Origin: GCA-2709075 sp964492555
GTDB lineage: Bacteria > Pseudomonadota > Alphaproteobacteria > MPNO01 > UBA2964
Length of the DNA: 52,300 nt
Reading direction: 5' to 3'
Assembly (NCBI GenBank): GCA_964492555.1
Contig: CAZBKQ010000016.1
Coordinates: 1-52,300 of the forward strand
The position numbers and the translations under genes were made by a program. The notes below the pieces were generated by a model. That model had not been told where the DNA came from, made no database searches, and saw only the letters and a program-made list of their open reading frames with translations. Below, in pieces: positions 1-7,698 of this stretch. Within the stretch, counting starts at the first letter, position 1; the number at the start of each line of letters is the position of its first letter.

Positions 1-222
1 AGGGAGAGGGAACGACTGGCAAGAGGCATATGAGAAGCACGCAAGGTACTGTCAGAGCTACATCCGGGTCTTGTAGCTGAGGTGAGGCGGTTGAGACGCC
101 TTGATCCGAAAACCGGCAAATGACTAAGCTGCCGTGAGATAGCAGACTTTGCACACCAAAACGGCTTTCAAACCGCTTCAGGACGCCCATACAAAACTTC
201 GAACTTTGTGAGACTATATTAG
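1..222 (+). pseudogene. C-terminal remnant of a serine recombinase (resolvase family)
   Basis: The first forward frame, open to the left edge, reads as the tail of a large resolvase/invertase-type recombinase: a basic helix with LRRLDPKTGK, then LSCREIADFAHQNGF and SGRPYKTSNFV. That resembles the 'PKTGK..SLREIA..L...G....G.P' segment typical of these proteins. The frame is cut by TGA codons at 31-33 and 121-123, both at places where an Arg (CGA) would fit, and it ends at TAG 220-222. No catalytic N-terminal domain is in view. It is a decayed fragment of mobile DNA. Family assignment is by motif recall only. Confidence 0.5.
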
Positions 223-404
223 ACGAGGGACTAAAGCTAAAATAATCCACCTCCCGCCTTTGCGCCAGAGGTTATCACTTCTGCACACTCTGCGATTAGC
301 CGCTTCTGTGCGAAATTAAACATTGTGAGACTTCATCGGATTCTGCCGGGTCCGGCTGCCCCCTTCCCCAGAATCCCTTGGTCTCCCTATTGTGGAAACT
401 TAAA

Positions 405-433
405 AGGCCTGCCGAAAGGTAGGCCTATTTTTT
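405..433. terminator. Rho-independent terminator, possibly bidirectional
   Basis: A 9-bp stem (AGGCCTGCC / GGTAGGCCT, one G-U pair) closes a GAAA tetraloop and is followed by ATTTTTT. The other strand also has a short T run after the stem. It lies between the recombinase remnant and the IS3 remnant read from the opposite strand, so it could stop transcription from either side. Confidence 0.6.
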
Positions 434-929
434 CCAAACGAAGAATTGACCTGTGACCTGAGCCCTAAGTTTTCGCCGTCTATTGGTAGAGCCCGAGCAT
501 CGATTGATGGCTCGCTGTTGAAGGAATGAAAAGCAGGTCCGTGGCATGCCCCGGACTTGCTCGCGCGGCGATTTCGGAGGGTGTTCTGCCTCCCAGGCTC
601 GCGTGTGGTCTGGCGGTTTTGTAAAGATGTTAAGCTCGGCGCGGGCGAGGCTTAGCGGAGCGAACAGCGTCTCGTTGAGGCACTCGTCCCGTAGGTGCCC
701 ATTGAAGCTCTCCACACAGCCGTTCTGCATCGGCTTATATGGAGCGATGTAATGCTATTCAACGGACCGGTCTTGGTTCGAGCGCAGCACCGCCATGCTG
801 GTGAGTTCGGTGTCGTTATCGCTGACGATTATCTGCGGCCTGGTCTGGCGCTGCACGATCAGGGTGTCGAGTTCCCACACCCAGCACTGGTCCGAGAGCG
901 AAGTGTCGACCACCAAGGCCAAGCACTCG
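425..929 (-). pseudogene. IS3-family transposase OrfB, C-terminal remnant
   Basis: On the minus strand the sequence reads CLALVVDTSLS, then IIVSDNDTELTSMAVLRS, HYIAPYKPMQNGCVESFNG and LRDECLNETLF. These are the conserved DDE-domain blocks of IS3-family OrfB integrases, including the SDN-type aspartate block and the E of the N-G-x-x-E-S-F block. An amber codon at 755-757 replaces the Trp usually found in VEWHYIAPG, and the frame loses similarity before about 545. The N-terminal half is separated from it by the foreign piece at 930-1060. It is not functional. Confidence 0.7.
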
Positions 930-1060
930 TGACCTGCCCCCCTTAACCGGGTCCATTTGCTGAGCTAAAGAATTGGCATCTGAATCCACTCAGAAGGGAG
1001 CAGAGATGCCGAGTAAGCGTTTTTCGGTCGAACAGATCATCATTCATTTGCGTTAAGCGG
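930..1060 (+). mobile_element. Terminus and orfA start of an IS3-type element, inverted relative to its flanks
   Basis: At 930 the minus-strand OrfB similarity stops abruptly at TGACCTGCCCCCCTTAACCG, which looks like an IS3-family terminal repeat. At 1006 an ATG begins MPSKRFSVEQIIIHLR, the typical opening of an OrfA helix-turn-helix protein, but a TAA follows at once. By about 1062 the sequence switches to minus-strand OrfB. So only the first roughly 130 bases of an element are present, head-on to the surrounding remnant. Assignment of the terminal repeat is by resemblance. Confidence 0.5.
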
Positions 1061-1061
1061 A

Positions 1062-1600
1062 TGTGCTTCTGGTGCACGTGCGCCCAGCGCTCGCTCGCGC
1101 TCACCCCGGCGGCGAACCTCGAGCTTCTCATAGCGATACAGCCGTCTGAGCATCTTTTGGTTCCGGGCGATTCCTTCGCGGGCCCGCATTAGACGCGGAC
1201 GCCATTAGCCGAAGCGTCGCCGCTCTCGGACCTCCCAATCATCCGGTCTGCCCGACCGGTAGCGCACCGACGACCGGTCCGCCGCGATCATGATACACGC
1301 CCGCCGCTCGCTCAACGCGTAAACCGCGCACAGATAAGCAGCGGGCTCCCGCCTCGCCGCGGGCGCCACCATTTTTTGACCCGATATCCTTCAGCATGGC
1401 GCTGTGGAGCATCGCCTCTGCCAGCAACTTCTTCATACGAGCGTGCTTGTCCTCCAGCCCCTTCAGCCGCTCGGCCTCCGACATCTTAAGGCCGCCATAC
1501 CTAGCCTTCCACTTGTAGAACGGCGTATCGCTGATCCCGTGGTGGCGGCACACATCCGCAGTTTCATGGCTGGTGATGGCCTCTACTCATTCGTGCAGGA
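1062..1600 (-). pseudogene. IS3-family OrfA and OrfB N-terminal remnant
   Basis: Reading leftwards from about 1600, the minus strand gives TADVCRHHGISDTPFYKWK, then YGGLKMSEAERLKGLEDKH and KKLLAEAMLHSAMLKD. This is the classical helix-turn-helix plus leucine-zipper of OrfA. After a frame change come VRERRRFG, NQKMLRRLYRYEKLEVRRR and ALGARAP, the HTH_21 region of OrfB. Stops and frame breaks interrupt both parts. It ends where the inverted piece at 930-1060 begins. About 35-40 OrfB residues usually found between GARAP and CLALV are missing, so the two halves probably come from one element that was rearranged. Confidence 0.7.
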
Positions 1601-1769
1601 GTTTGCGGGGATCAGGTCAGTGGTTTCGGGTTCTGATCGGATTCAAAGATCTGGTAATCAAAGTTTTATTGGGATTGGCTGCAAGTACTGTAACGACAAA
1701 ATCTCTCTCCCTCCGCCAGCCACCCCGGCAAGTTTTCTCCTGTTTTCCGGGGTTGGGCTAACCGCCCGT

Positions 1770-2098
1770 AACAGGGCAGTAATTCGGGACCAATCCTAAT
1801 CCTGCTGACTTCTGTCTCCGGTCTCCTGACCTCGTTTCAGGGAAGGCTGACGCGGGGTCTCTGCCGGTCCGGCGTTCGGTTGAGTTTCCCTGTTAAACAG
1901 GGATTAACAGGGAATTTTTGCAAAAACCGGCCCAAAACAGGGCTCCCGGACGAGGATTCACCTTCTTTATCGTGATTAATAAAGTAATATCAACAAGTTA
2001 GGGATTTTTCCCTGTTATTGCCGATAACAGGGTATCTATTGCGTCATAACAGGGAAGTAGTTGGTCATAACAGGGGCCCCTGGTTTCGGGTAACAGGG
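1770..2098. repeat. Cluster of AACAGGG / CCCTGTT heptamers
   Basis: Exact AACAGGG copies lie at 1770, 1896, 1906, 1936, 2026, 2048, 2069 and 2092, with CCCTGTT (the complement) at 1888 and 2010. Several are extended to ATAACAGGG, and spacing is irregular (10 to about 120 bases). The stretch carries no convincing ORF. It sits directly beyond the stop of the recombinase remnant at 2114-2440, which suggests the repeats belong to that element's end. Function is unknown; a protein-binding array or recombination-end region is an inference. Confidence 0.75.
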
Positions 2099-2113
2099 GT
2101 GCATCGCGTCTGT

Positions 2114-2440
2114 TTATTCCGGGCCGGCGGCTGTCGTCTCAGAATACCCGGGCGCCTCGAACATCCTGGCCTGCTCTTTCCAGGAGACGGGTATATGGCT
2201 CTGCATGAGCCGTTCCAGGTTGAGTCCCGGCGGCTGCTCGCCGGCAAGGATTGCGCGGTGCAGGTCGGGTGCCAGAAAGGCCAGCCGTACCAGCTTTCGC
2301 AGGTAGGGTGAGGGAGGGGAGGCGTCGAGAACCGGCAGCCCCTTTGCGTCGGTGCGTACTATTGCATGCGCTTTTCGTAATGCCTTGATCAGAACCGGAT
2401 CGCGCCGTGATACGGGAGAAGAGGCGCCGAGGAGCCGGCG
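2114..2440 (-). pseudogene. C-terminal remnant of a second serine recombinase
   Basis: The minus-strand frame ending at TAA 2116-2114 reads DPVLIKALRKAHAIVRT, then SPYLRKLVRLAFLAPDLH, AILAGEQPPGLNLERLM and IPVSWKEQARMF. This matches the tail found on many proteobacterial resolvase-type recombinases, which end in a small helical domain with 'RLAFLAPDI..AIL.G.QP..L....L'. Upstream, in the same frame, TGA occurs just before QRRLLG at the IS6 boundary, so the catalytic and DNA-binding domains have been lost, probably through the IS6 insertion. It is non-coding today. Confidence 0.6.
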
Positions 2441-3243
2441 CTGTCAGACCTAATTGGGTTGAGCGGATCAAGCGGCGCCGGTAGCGTCGGATGATGAATA
2501 ATCCGTTTCGCTATTTTAACTCGTCGCCAGAGATCATTCGGGTGACGGTGATGCTCTACATCCGGTATCCGCTTTCACTGCGCCAGGTGGAGGACATCCT
2601 GTTCGAGCGTGGCATCGATATCTGCCACGAAACGGTGCGTTTCTGGTGGAACCGCTTCGGCCCGATGTTTGCCGCGGAGATTCGGAAGAAACGCATTCAT
2701 CACCGTTCCTATTCCAACTGGCGCTGGCATCTGGATGAGGTGTTCGTGAAGATCAACGGCGAGAGGTATTACCTGTGGCGAGCGGTCGATCACGAAGGTG
2801 AAGTGCTTGAGGTCTTTGCGTCGAAACGCAGGGATCGCAAGGCCGCACTCGATTTTCTGAAACGCGCGATGAAACGGTTTGGGTGGCCGAGATCGATCGT
2901 GACGGACCGGCTCGCGTCTTATCGAGCGGCTATGAAAATCATCGGTAACGAGAAAAGCCTGGAATGCCGGCGTTAGTTAAACAACCGGGCTGAAAACTCG
3001 CACCAACCATTCCGAAGACGGGAAGGTGCCATGTCCCGGTTTCGCGACATAAAGACGCTACAGAAGTTCGCCTCCGTTCACGCCTCGATCTACAACCACT
3101 TCAGTCACGACCGACATCTGACAAGCAGACCTGAATTCAGGAAGGCCCGTTCGGCGGCAATCGCCGAATGGCGCCAATTGGCCGCGTGATTACCGGGCGC
3201 CGGCTCGCAATCGGAGACAAGTTCGCGTTAGACTGACAGCACC
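2437..3243 (+). mobile_element. IS6-family insertion sequence, decayed
   Basis: A transposase frame is bounded by imperfect inverted repeats. The left end at 2437-2453 reads GGCGCTGTCAGACCTAA and the right end, complemented from 3243, reads GGTGCTGTCAGTCTAA. The length of about 807 bp and the single transposase gene agree with IS6/IS26-type elements. I could not identify an 8-bp target duplication by eye. The left end abuts the recombinase remnant, which it probably interrupted. Confidence 0.72.
2491..3189 (+). pseudogene. IS6-family DDE transposase with internal amber codon
   Basis: The product would be about 232 residues, the usual length for IS6/IS26 transposases. It shows the N-terminal FRYFNSSPEIIRVTVMLY region, the first catalytic Asp in WHLDEVFVKINGE, the second in IVTDRLASY, and the third carboxylate in the NNRAENSHQPFRRRE block. 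A TAG at 2974-2976 falls between ECRR and LNNRAEN, where a Trp (TGG) normally stands. The frame continues unbroken on both sides up to TGA 3187-3189. This looks like a recent nonsense mutation. Translation would give 161 residues lacking the final catalytic Glu, so it is presumably inactive. Confidence 0.85.
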
Positions 3244-3302
3244 CGATGATGGAAACCGCCAGGTGGATTTCCGAGACCGGTTCGCATTATACCGACAGCA
3301 CC
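3211..3302. repeat. Two tandem IS6-type right ends
   Basis: The 33 bases at 3211-3243 (the right end of the IS6 element) recur imperfectly at 3270-3302, with 27 of 33 positions identical. Both finish in GACAGCACC. The second copy has no transposase attached. It is probably the stub of another, related element into which the first one landed. The remaining bases up to the ABC transporter gene at 3506 show nothing further recognisable apart from a run of C at 3387-3394. Confidence 0.6.
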
Positions 3303-3505
3303 GTTGATAGATTTTTGAGGAACCGTTTTCAATCCGGCAAAAAACCAGGGCCAGCTACCAAATGAATTGTCCGCGCCGGTATTGACCCCCCCCGTGTTAA
3401 ATGGTCCTGTTTTGCCAAGGGGGTAGGCATCGCGCCTTTTCCAATTTCACTGACGTGAAAATACCGGCTCGTCAGAAGCTGGAATTGAATGTCTGGAGCA
3501 GGGAA

Positions 3506-4621
3506 TTGATTTCGATCAGTCATCTTCAAAAGGATTTCATCGTCGCCGATGGCGATGGCAAGGTGTCCGCACTGAACGACCTTAATATCGAGGTCGCGCG
3601 CGGCGAGTTTTTTGTCATCGTGGGCGCCAGCGGCTCGGGAAAAACGACCTTGCTGCGTTCCGTCGCGGGTCTGGAAACACCCGACACTGGATCGATCAGC
3701 ATCGATAACCGCACGGTCTTTTCAGACAAGCCGGCGGTCTGGGTGTCGCCGCAGGATCGCGGGTTCGGGATGGTGTTCCAGTCCTATGCCGTGTGGCCCC
3801 ATCTGACGGTTTACGACAATGTCTCGCTGCCGCTCCGCGAAGGGTCGCAGAAAATCCCGAGCGGAGAGGTCCGCGGGCGCGTCGAACAGGCGCTCGCCAT
3901 GGTATCGCTTGAGGAACAGATAGACCGGCCCTCGACCCTGTTGAGCGGGGGACAGCAACAGCGCGTGGCGCTTGCCAGGGCGATCGCGGTCAATCCCCAG
4001 GTTCTACTGATGGATGAGCCGCTCAGTAATCTCGACGCCCGCCTGCGTGAAGAGGTGCGCGGCAAGATTCGTGAGTTGGCCAAGAATCTCGGCGCGACAG
4101 TCCTTTATGTGACCCATGATCAGATCGAAGCCATGGCGATCGCCGACAAGATCGCGATCATGAGTTTCGGTGAGCTACTGCAATATGGCTCACCCAAGGA
4201 TTTGTACAACACACCCAACCGGGCGGAGGTCGCGGAATTCTTCGGCACGGTCAACTGGTTGCCGGGCGAAAGGGACGGCGATCAGGTCAAGACGAAGATC
4301 GGCGAGTTCACTGTCGCGCCGGGGACGGCCGACGGGAAGGACGTCTGGATCGGTATCCGTCCTGAGCACCTGGAATGCACCGGCGCGCCCAATGAAGGTC
4401 TCAACAGTCTGGCGGTTGACCTGGTCAATGCGGTGTTTCTGGGTGATCAATACACGTTCGATGCGAGAGCGGACGAGACGGCATTGGCCGGTAAAAGCCG
4501 GAACGCGCCCGTCCTTCAGGGCGGCAAGCTGCATATTTCAGTCGATCCGGCTGATATTCTGGTTTTCTCCGCCGATGCGGAAAACACAAAGTTCATCGAA
4601 ACATCAATGGCAAATGCGTAG
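3506..4621 (+). CDS. ABC transporter ATPase, ferric-iron/polyamine importer type
   Basis: This cytoplasmic ATPase would power the importer formed with the next two genes. From the proposed start it shows a Walker A GASGSGKTT (about residues 40-48), signature LSGGQQQR (about 146-153), Walker B VLLMDEP (about 166-172) and H-loop THDQ (about 202). A C-terminal TOBE-like domain of some 120 residues follows, as in FbpC/PotA-type proteins. The frame is open back to 3401, but those codons do not look like a family N-terminus. I place the start at TTG 3506, giving MISISHLQKDF, with GGAG 5-8 bases upstream. No in-frame ATG fits, so the start is uncertain. IS6 remnants end only about 200 bases upstream, so the promoter may have been altered by insertion. 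The substrate is inferred from the neighbouring binding protein. Confidence 0.85.
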   Translation: MISISHLQKDFIVADGDGKVSALNDLNIEVARGEFFVIVGASGSGKTTLLRSVAGLETPDTGSISIDNRTVFSDKPAVWVSPQDRGFGMVFQSYAVWPHLTVYDNVSLPLREGSQKIPSGEVRGRVEQALAMVSLEEQIDRPSTLLSGGQQQRVALARAIAVNPQVLLMDEPLSNLDARLREEVRGKIRELAKNLGATVLYVTHDQIEAMAIADKIAIMSFGELLQYGSPKDLYNTPNRAEVAEFFGTVNWLPGERDGDQVKTKIGEFTVAPGTADGKDVWIGIRPEHLECTGAPNEGLNSLAVDLVNAVFLGDQYTFDARADETALAGKSRNAPVLQGGKLHISVDPADILVFSADAENTKFIETSMANA

Positions 4622-4747
4622 TAACAATGAGTTCATTTTGTGTCGGATCAAGGGGGCAAGAAAATTCTCTACCGGGATGAAAATATGAAAGTAAGCTCGA
4701 AAACAAAAAACCGATAAAGCGTAACAGGACAGCTATGGAGGCTTCAC

Positions 4748-5872
4748 ATGTTAAATCTATACTCAAGAAGCGCGGCGCTTAAGACCGTCGCGTTCGCATC
4801 CCTGACCGCGATGCTGGCGGTCGGTTCGGCTCAGGCGATGGATGCGCCGAAAAACCTCAAGGAGCTTATCGCCGCGGCGAAAAAGGAAGGCACCCTGACC
4901 GCGATGTGGTCTTCTTCCAGTCTCGCCGGCGGCAAGGGGTTTCGGCAGATCGTCAAGGGCATGAACAAGCGTTACGGAATGAACCTGAAGGCGAAATTCA
5001 CTCCGGGTCCTTCTATGACACGCATGGTCGCGAAGACCACGCGTGAGGTTAAGGCCGGTCAGCCCGCCAGCACCGACCTTCTCTGGAATAATTCCGGCGG
5101 AGCGCTGAAAGGCGGCAAGGTCGGCATTCTCCGCAAGGTCGACTGGATGGCCTATTTGGAGCGGAAACCGCTCAAATGGGATGGTTTTGATCCGATCGCG
5201 CCGGGCGGCGTTGGCATGGCGTCCGCGGGGTCGCTCGTCGGCATCATGTACAATACCGAACTGGTCAAAGCCGGTGACGTGCCGCAGTCCTTCGAAGATG
5301 TCTTCAAGCCGCAATTCAAGGGCAAGATCGCGACCACGCCTTATGTCGCAGGTATGCGTGAATTCGGCATGCCGGGTGTGCTCGGTAATGAGGTCATGAC
5401 CAAGTTCACTAAACGTCTGAGCAACCAGATCGGCGGTCTGATGCGCTGCGGCTCGACCGACAGGCTGACAAGCGGCGAATTCCTCATGCTGGTTTTCAGC
5501 TGCGGTGATCAGTATGTGAACCGTGCCAAGAACTCGGGCAGCGGCGAACCGCTCGGGTACGCGCTGATGAAGGAAGCGGTCATTTCCCATACCCGCTACG
5601 GCATGGTGCCGGTGAATTCCAAGGCGCCGAACGCCGCGACGCTGGCCGTTGTCTGGCTCCACACCGAGGAAGGCCAGAAATGGATGTGGAAGAATGCCGG
5701 GCTCGATCTTCCGGTCTATCCGGAATCCCAGATGCGGAAGAAGCTGCTGGCGGCCAAGGCCAAGGGCGCGAAGATCGTTATGAACTCGCCGCAATGGCTT
5801 GGTGCGCAGGGCGGTTACATCAAATTCCGCAAGAGCCTTGAGAAAATCGTCAAGGCCAAGAAGAAGAAATAG
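4748..5872 (+). CDS. Periplasmic binding protein, iron(III)-type ABC importer
   Basis: This 374-residue secreted solute receptor has a clear Sec signal peptide ending SAQA at residue 30. The mature part has the layout of the Fbp-like extracellular-binding-protein family 1/6: LKELIAAAKKEGTLTAMWS near the start, GSLVGIMYNTELV in the middle, then a 'P.SFEDVFKPQFKGKIA' segment. The C-terminus is strongly basic (KAKKKK). A GGAGG lies 7-11 bases before the ATG. It stands between the ATPase and permease genes of one importer. Iron(III), phosphonate or polyamine-like ligands are possible; I cannot see the diagnostic paired tyrosines of a ferric-binding protein with certainty, so the ligand is open. 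Confidence 0.85.
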   Translation: MLNLYSRSAALKTVAFASLTAMLAVGSAQAMDAPKNLKELIAAAKKEGTLTAMWSSSSLAGGKGFRQIVKGMNKRYGMNLKAKFTPGPSMTRMVAKTTREVKAGQPASTDLLWNNSGGALKGGKVGILRKVDWMAYLERKPLKWDGFDPIAPGGVGMASAGSLVGIMYNTELVKAGDVPQSFEDVFKPQFKGKIATTPYVAGMREFGMPGVLGNEVMTKFTKRLSNQIGGLMRCGSTDRLTSGEFLMLVFSCGDQYVNRAKNSGSGEPLGYALMKEAVISHTRYGMVPVNSKAPNAATLAVVWLHTEEGQKWMWKNAGLDLPVYPESQMRKKLLAAKAKGAKIVMNSPQWLGAQGGYIKFRKSLEKIVKAKKKK

Positions 5873-5894
5873 GCTGAGGTCTCAGCCATCGATG

Positions 5895-5923
5895 CAAGCC
5901 GGGGAAGCCTATTCCCCGGCTTG
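5895..5923 (+). terminator. Strong hairpin between binding-protein and permease genes
   Basis: A perfect 12-bp stem (CAAGCCGGGGAA / TTCCCCGGCTTG) with a 5-base loop lies 22 bases after the binding-protein stop. Only scattered T residues follow, so it is a weak terminator or a 3'-end stabiliser. Such hairpins after binding-protein genes usually let the receptor be made in excess over the membrane subunit. Confidence 0.7.
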
Positions 5924-5966
5924 TGTCTTGTTTCTCAAATAGTCAGCAGAATTTTAGAGGTCCGAG

Positions 5967-7673
5967 GTGCGAACCAACTCGTCACCCATTTTAATAGCGC
6001 TTGCCGCGCTACCGATGCTGGTCATCCTGACCCTGGTAACGATCCTTGTCTGGATCAGTTTTCAGACCGGCATTCTGGGCACCTCAGATGCGACCTATAC
6101 GTTAAATAATTATTCCGAAGTTTTCGAAGACCCGATATTTGCCGAGGCGGTCTGGAACACGTTTGAGTTTTCGATAACCGCCACCATCGTCGCCATGCTG
6201 ATTGGTTTGCCTATCGCCTGGGTCACGGAGCGGACCACCATGGGCGGCAAGAGCTGGGTTTATGTGATCATGACGCTGGGGCTGCTGATACCCGGCATCT
6301 ATACCGCGATGGGCTGGACGTTCCTGGCGCATGAACGGATTGGGTTCCTTAACCGGTGGGCGGTCCAGCTTCTCGGTTTTTCCGAAGCGCCCCTTAATAT
6401 TGCCACGCCCGTCGGAATGGGTTTTGTTCAGGGGATGAGCCTCGCCGCGCTCGGTTTTATCCTGACCGCGCAAATGTTCCGCTCGATGAATCCGTCTCTG
6501 GAAGAGGCCGCGAATATTCACGGGCTCGGATTTTTCGGAACCTTGCGGCGGATTACCCTGCCGCTCGCCATGCCGGCGATCCTTGCCGCCGTGATCTACA
6601 TCGTGGTCATCGGTATCGCGACTTTCGATATCCCGGCGATCATCGGGCTGGGTTCGAGGGTATACCTGCTCAGCACCTATATCTTTCTGAAAACCAACCC
6701 CGGCGACGAAGAGCTGGCCCAGCATGGGATCACCGCGGCGCTCGGCGTCATGATGATTTTGGTCGCGATCCTGCTGACCTGGTGGTATAGCCGTGTGCTG
6801 CGCAAGGGCGACCAGTACGGGGTCGTCACCGGCAAGGGGTACCGCCCCAACCTTATCAATATCGGCGGCTGGGGTAAGGTGGCCTGGGGCTTTATTATCG
6901 TTTACCTGATTGCCGCCAAGGTTCTGCCGCTGCTGCTGATCGGCTACACGGCCTTTATTCCTTATCTCGCACCGCCATCGGCCAAGATGTTCAGCCTCAT
7001 GACGCTGGAGCCGATTTTGGAGGAGATCGACTGGGAACTGGTTCTCCGGGGCATGGAAAACACCTTTATCCTGGTCTTTTCCGTGCCCCTGATAACGCTC
7101 ATCGTGGCGTTCGCGATTTCCTGGCTGATTGTCCGCAGCCGGAGCCGTACGCGGTATCTGCTCGAATTCGGCGCTTTTCTGCCGCATGCCTTGCCGGAAA
7201 TTATTCTCGCGATTTCAGCGTTGCTTCTGGCGCTTTTCTTCCTGAAGGGTATCGTGCCGCTCTACGGCACGGTAACGCTGATCGCGATTGTCTATGTGAT
7301 CACGCGCATCAGCTTCGCGACGCGGGCCATCAACAGCGCACTTCTGCAAATTCACAAGGAGTTGGAGGAAGCGGCGCACACGGCGGGTATATCCGCGGTA
7401 AAAACATCCTGGAAAATTCTCGTGCCCTTGCTGCGCCCGACCCTGATGGCTGTCTGGATCTGGTCAGCAATTCTGGTTTACCGGGAACTGACCGTCGCGG
7501 TTTTCCTGATCGGGCATGAGAACATTACCCTGCCCGCGGTGATCTGGAGTTACTGGCAGTCGGGCGCGATCAATCTTGCCGCCGGGGTGACGTTGGTGAT
7601 GACAGTCCTGCTGATCCCGCTGATCCTGCTGTTCTGGTGGTTCGGACGCAAATCGGTAATGCAAAGCAACTAA
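5967..7673 (+). CDS. ABC transporter permease, fused double FbpB type
   Basis: This 568-residue inner-membrane protein carries two BPD_transp_1 halves in one chain, with about twelve hydrophobic segments. Each half shows the EAA loop that contacts the ATPase: EEAANIHGLGFFGTLRRI near residue 180 and EEAAHTAGISAVKTSWKIL near residue 468. The fused arrangement is typical of ferric-iron (FbpB/SfuB) importers, which need no second permease gene. Translation most likely starts at GTG 5967 preceded by GAGGTCCGAG. It follows the binding protein after a hairpin and ends the transporter operon; the next gene is on the other strand. Confidence 0.88.
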   Translation: MRTNSSPILIALAALPMLVILTLVTILVWISFQTGILGTSDATYTLNNYSEVFEDPIFAEAVWNTFEFSITATIVAMLIGLPIAWVTERTTMGGKSWVYVIMTLGLLIPGIYTAMGWTFLAHERIGFLNRWAVQLLGFSEAPLNIATPVGMGFVQGMSLAALGFILTAQMFRSMNPSLEEAANIHGLGFFGTLRRITLPLAMPAILAAVIYIVVIGIATFDIPAIIGLGSRVYLLSTYIFLKTNPGDEELAQHGITAALGVMMILVAILLTWWYSRVLRKGDQYGVVTGKGYRPNLINIGGWGKVAWGFIIVYLIAAKVLPLLLIGYTAFIPYLAPPSAKMFSLMTLEPILEEIDWELVLRGMENTFILVFSVPLITLIVAFAISWLIVRSRSRTRYLLEFGAFLPHALPEIILAISALLLALFFLKGIVPLYGTVTLIAIVYVITRISFATRAINSALLQIHKELEEAAHTAGISAVKTSWKILVPLLRPTLMAVWIWSAILVYRELTVAVFLIGHENITLPAVIWSYWQSGAINLAAGVTLVMTVLLIPLILLFWWFGRKSVMQSN

Positions 7674-7698
7674 GAAGAAACGGAATACGCGCCGCGCC

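Noticed and set aside
31..123. UGA codons at 31-33 and 121-123 in the recombinase remnant as possible selenocysteines
   Set aside because: They stand at Arg-like positions in a DNA-binding tail, with no redox motif, and the frame is decayed. CGA to TGA change explains both.
1770..2098. AACAGGG cluster as a CRISPR array
   Set aside because: Repeats are only 7-9 bases, occur in both orientations and are irregularly spaced; no cas genes.
2974..2976. TAG in the IS6 transposase as programmed read-through
   Set aside because: A TGG to TAG change at a conserved Trp is simpler, and neighbouring elements are also decayed.
3401..3505. Upstream extension of the ABC ATPase to 3401
   Set aside because: The extra 35 residues do not resemble any ABC protein N-terminus and derive from sequence next to IS remnants.
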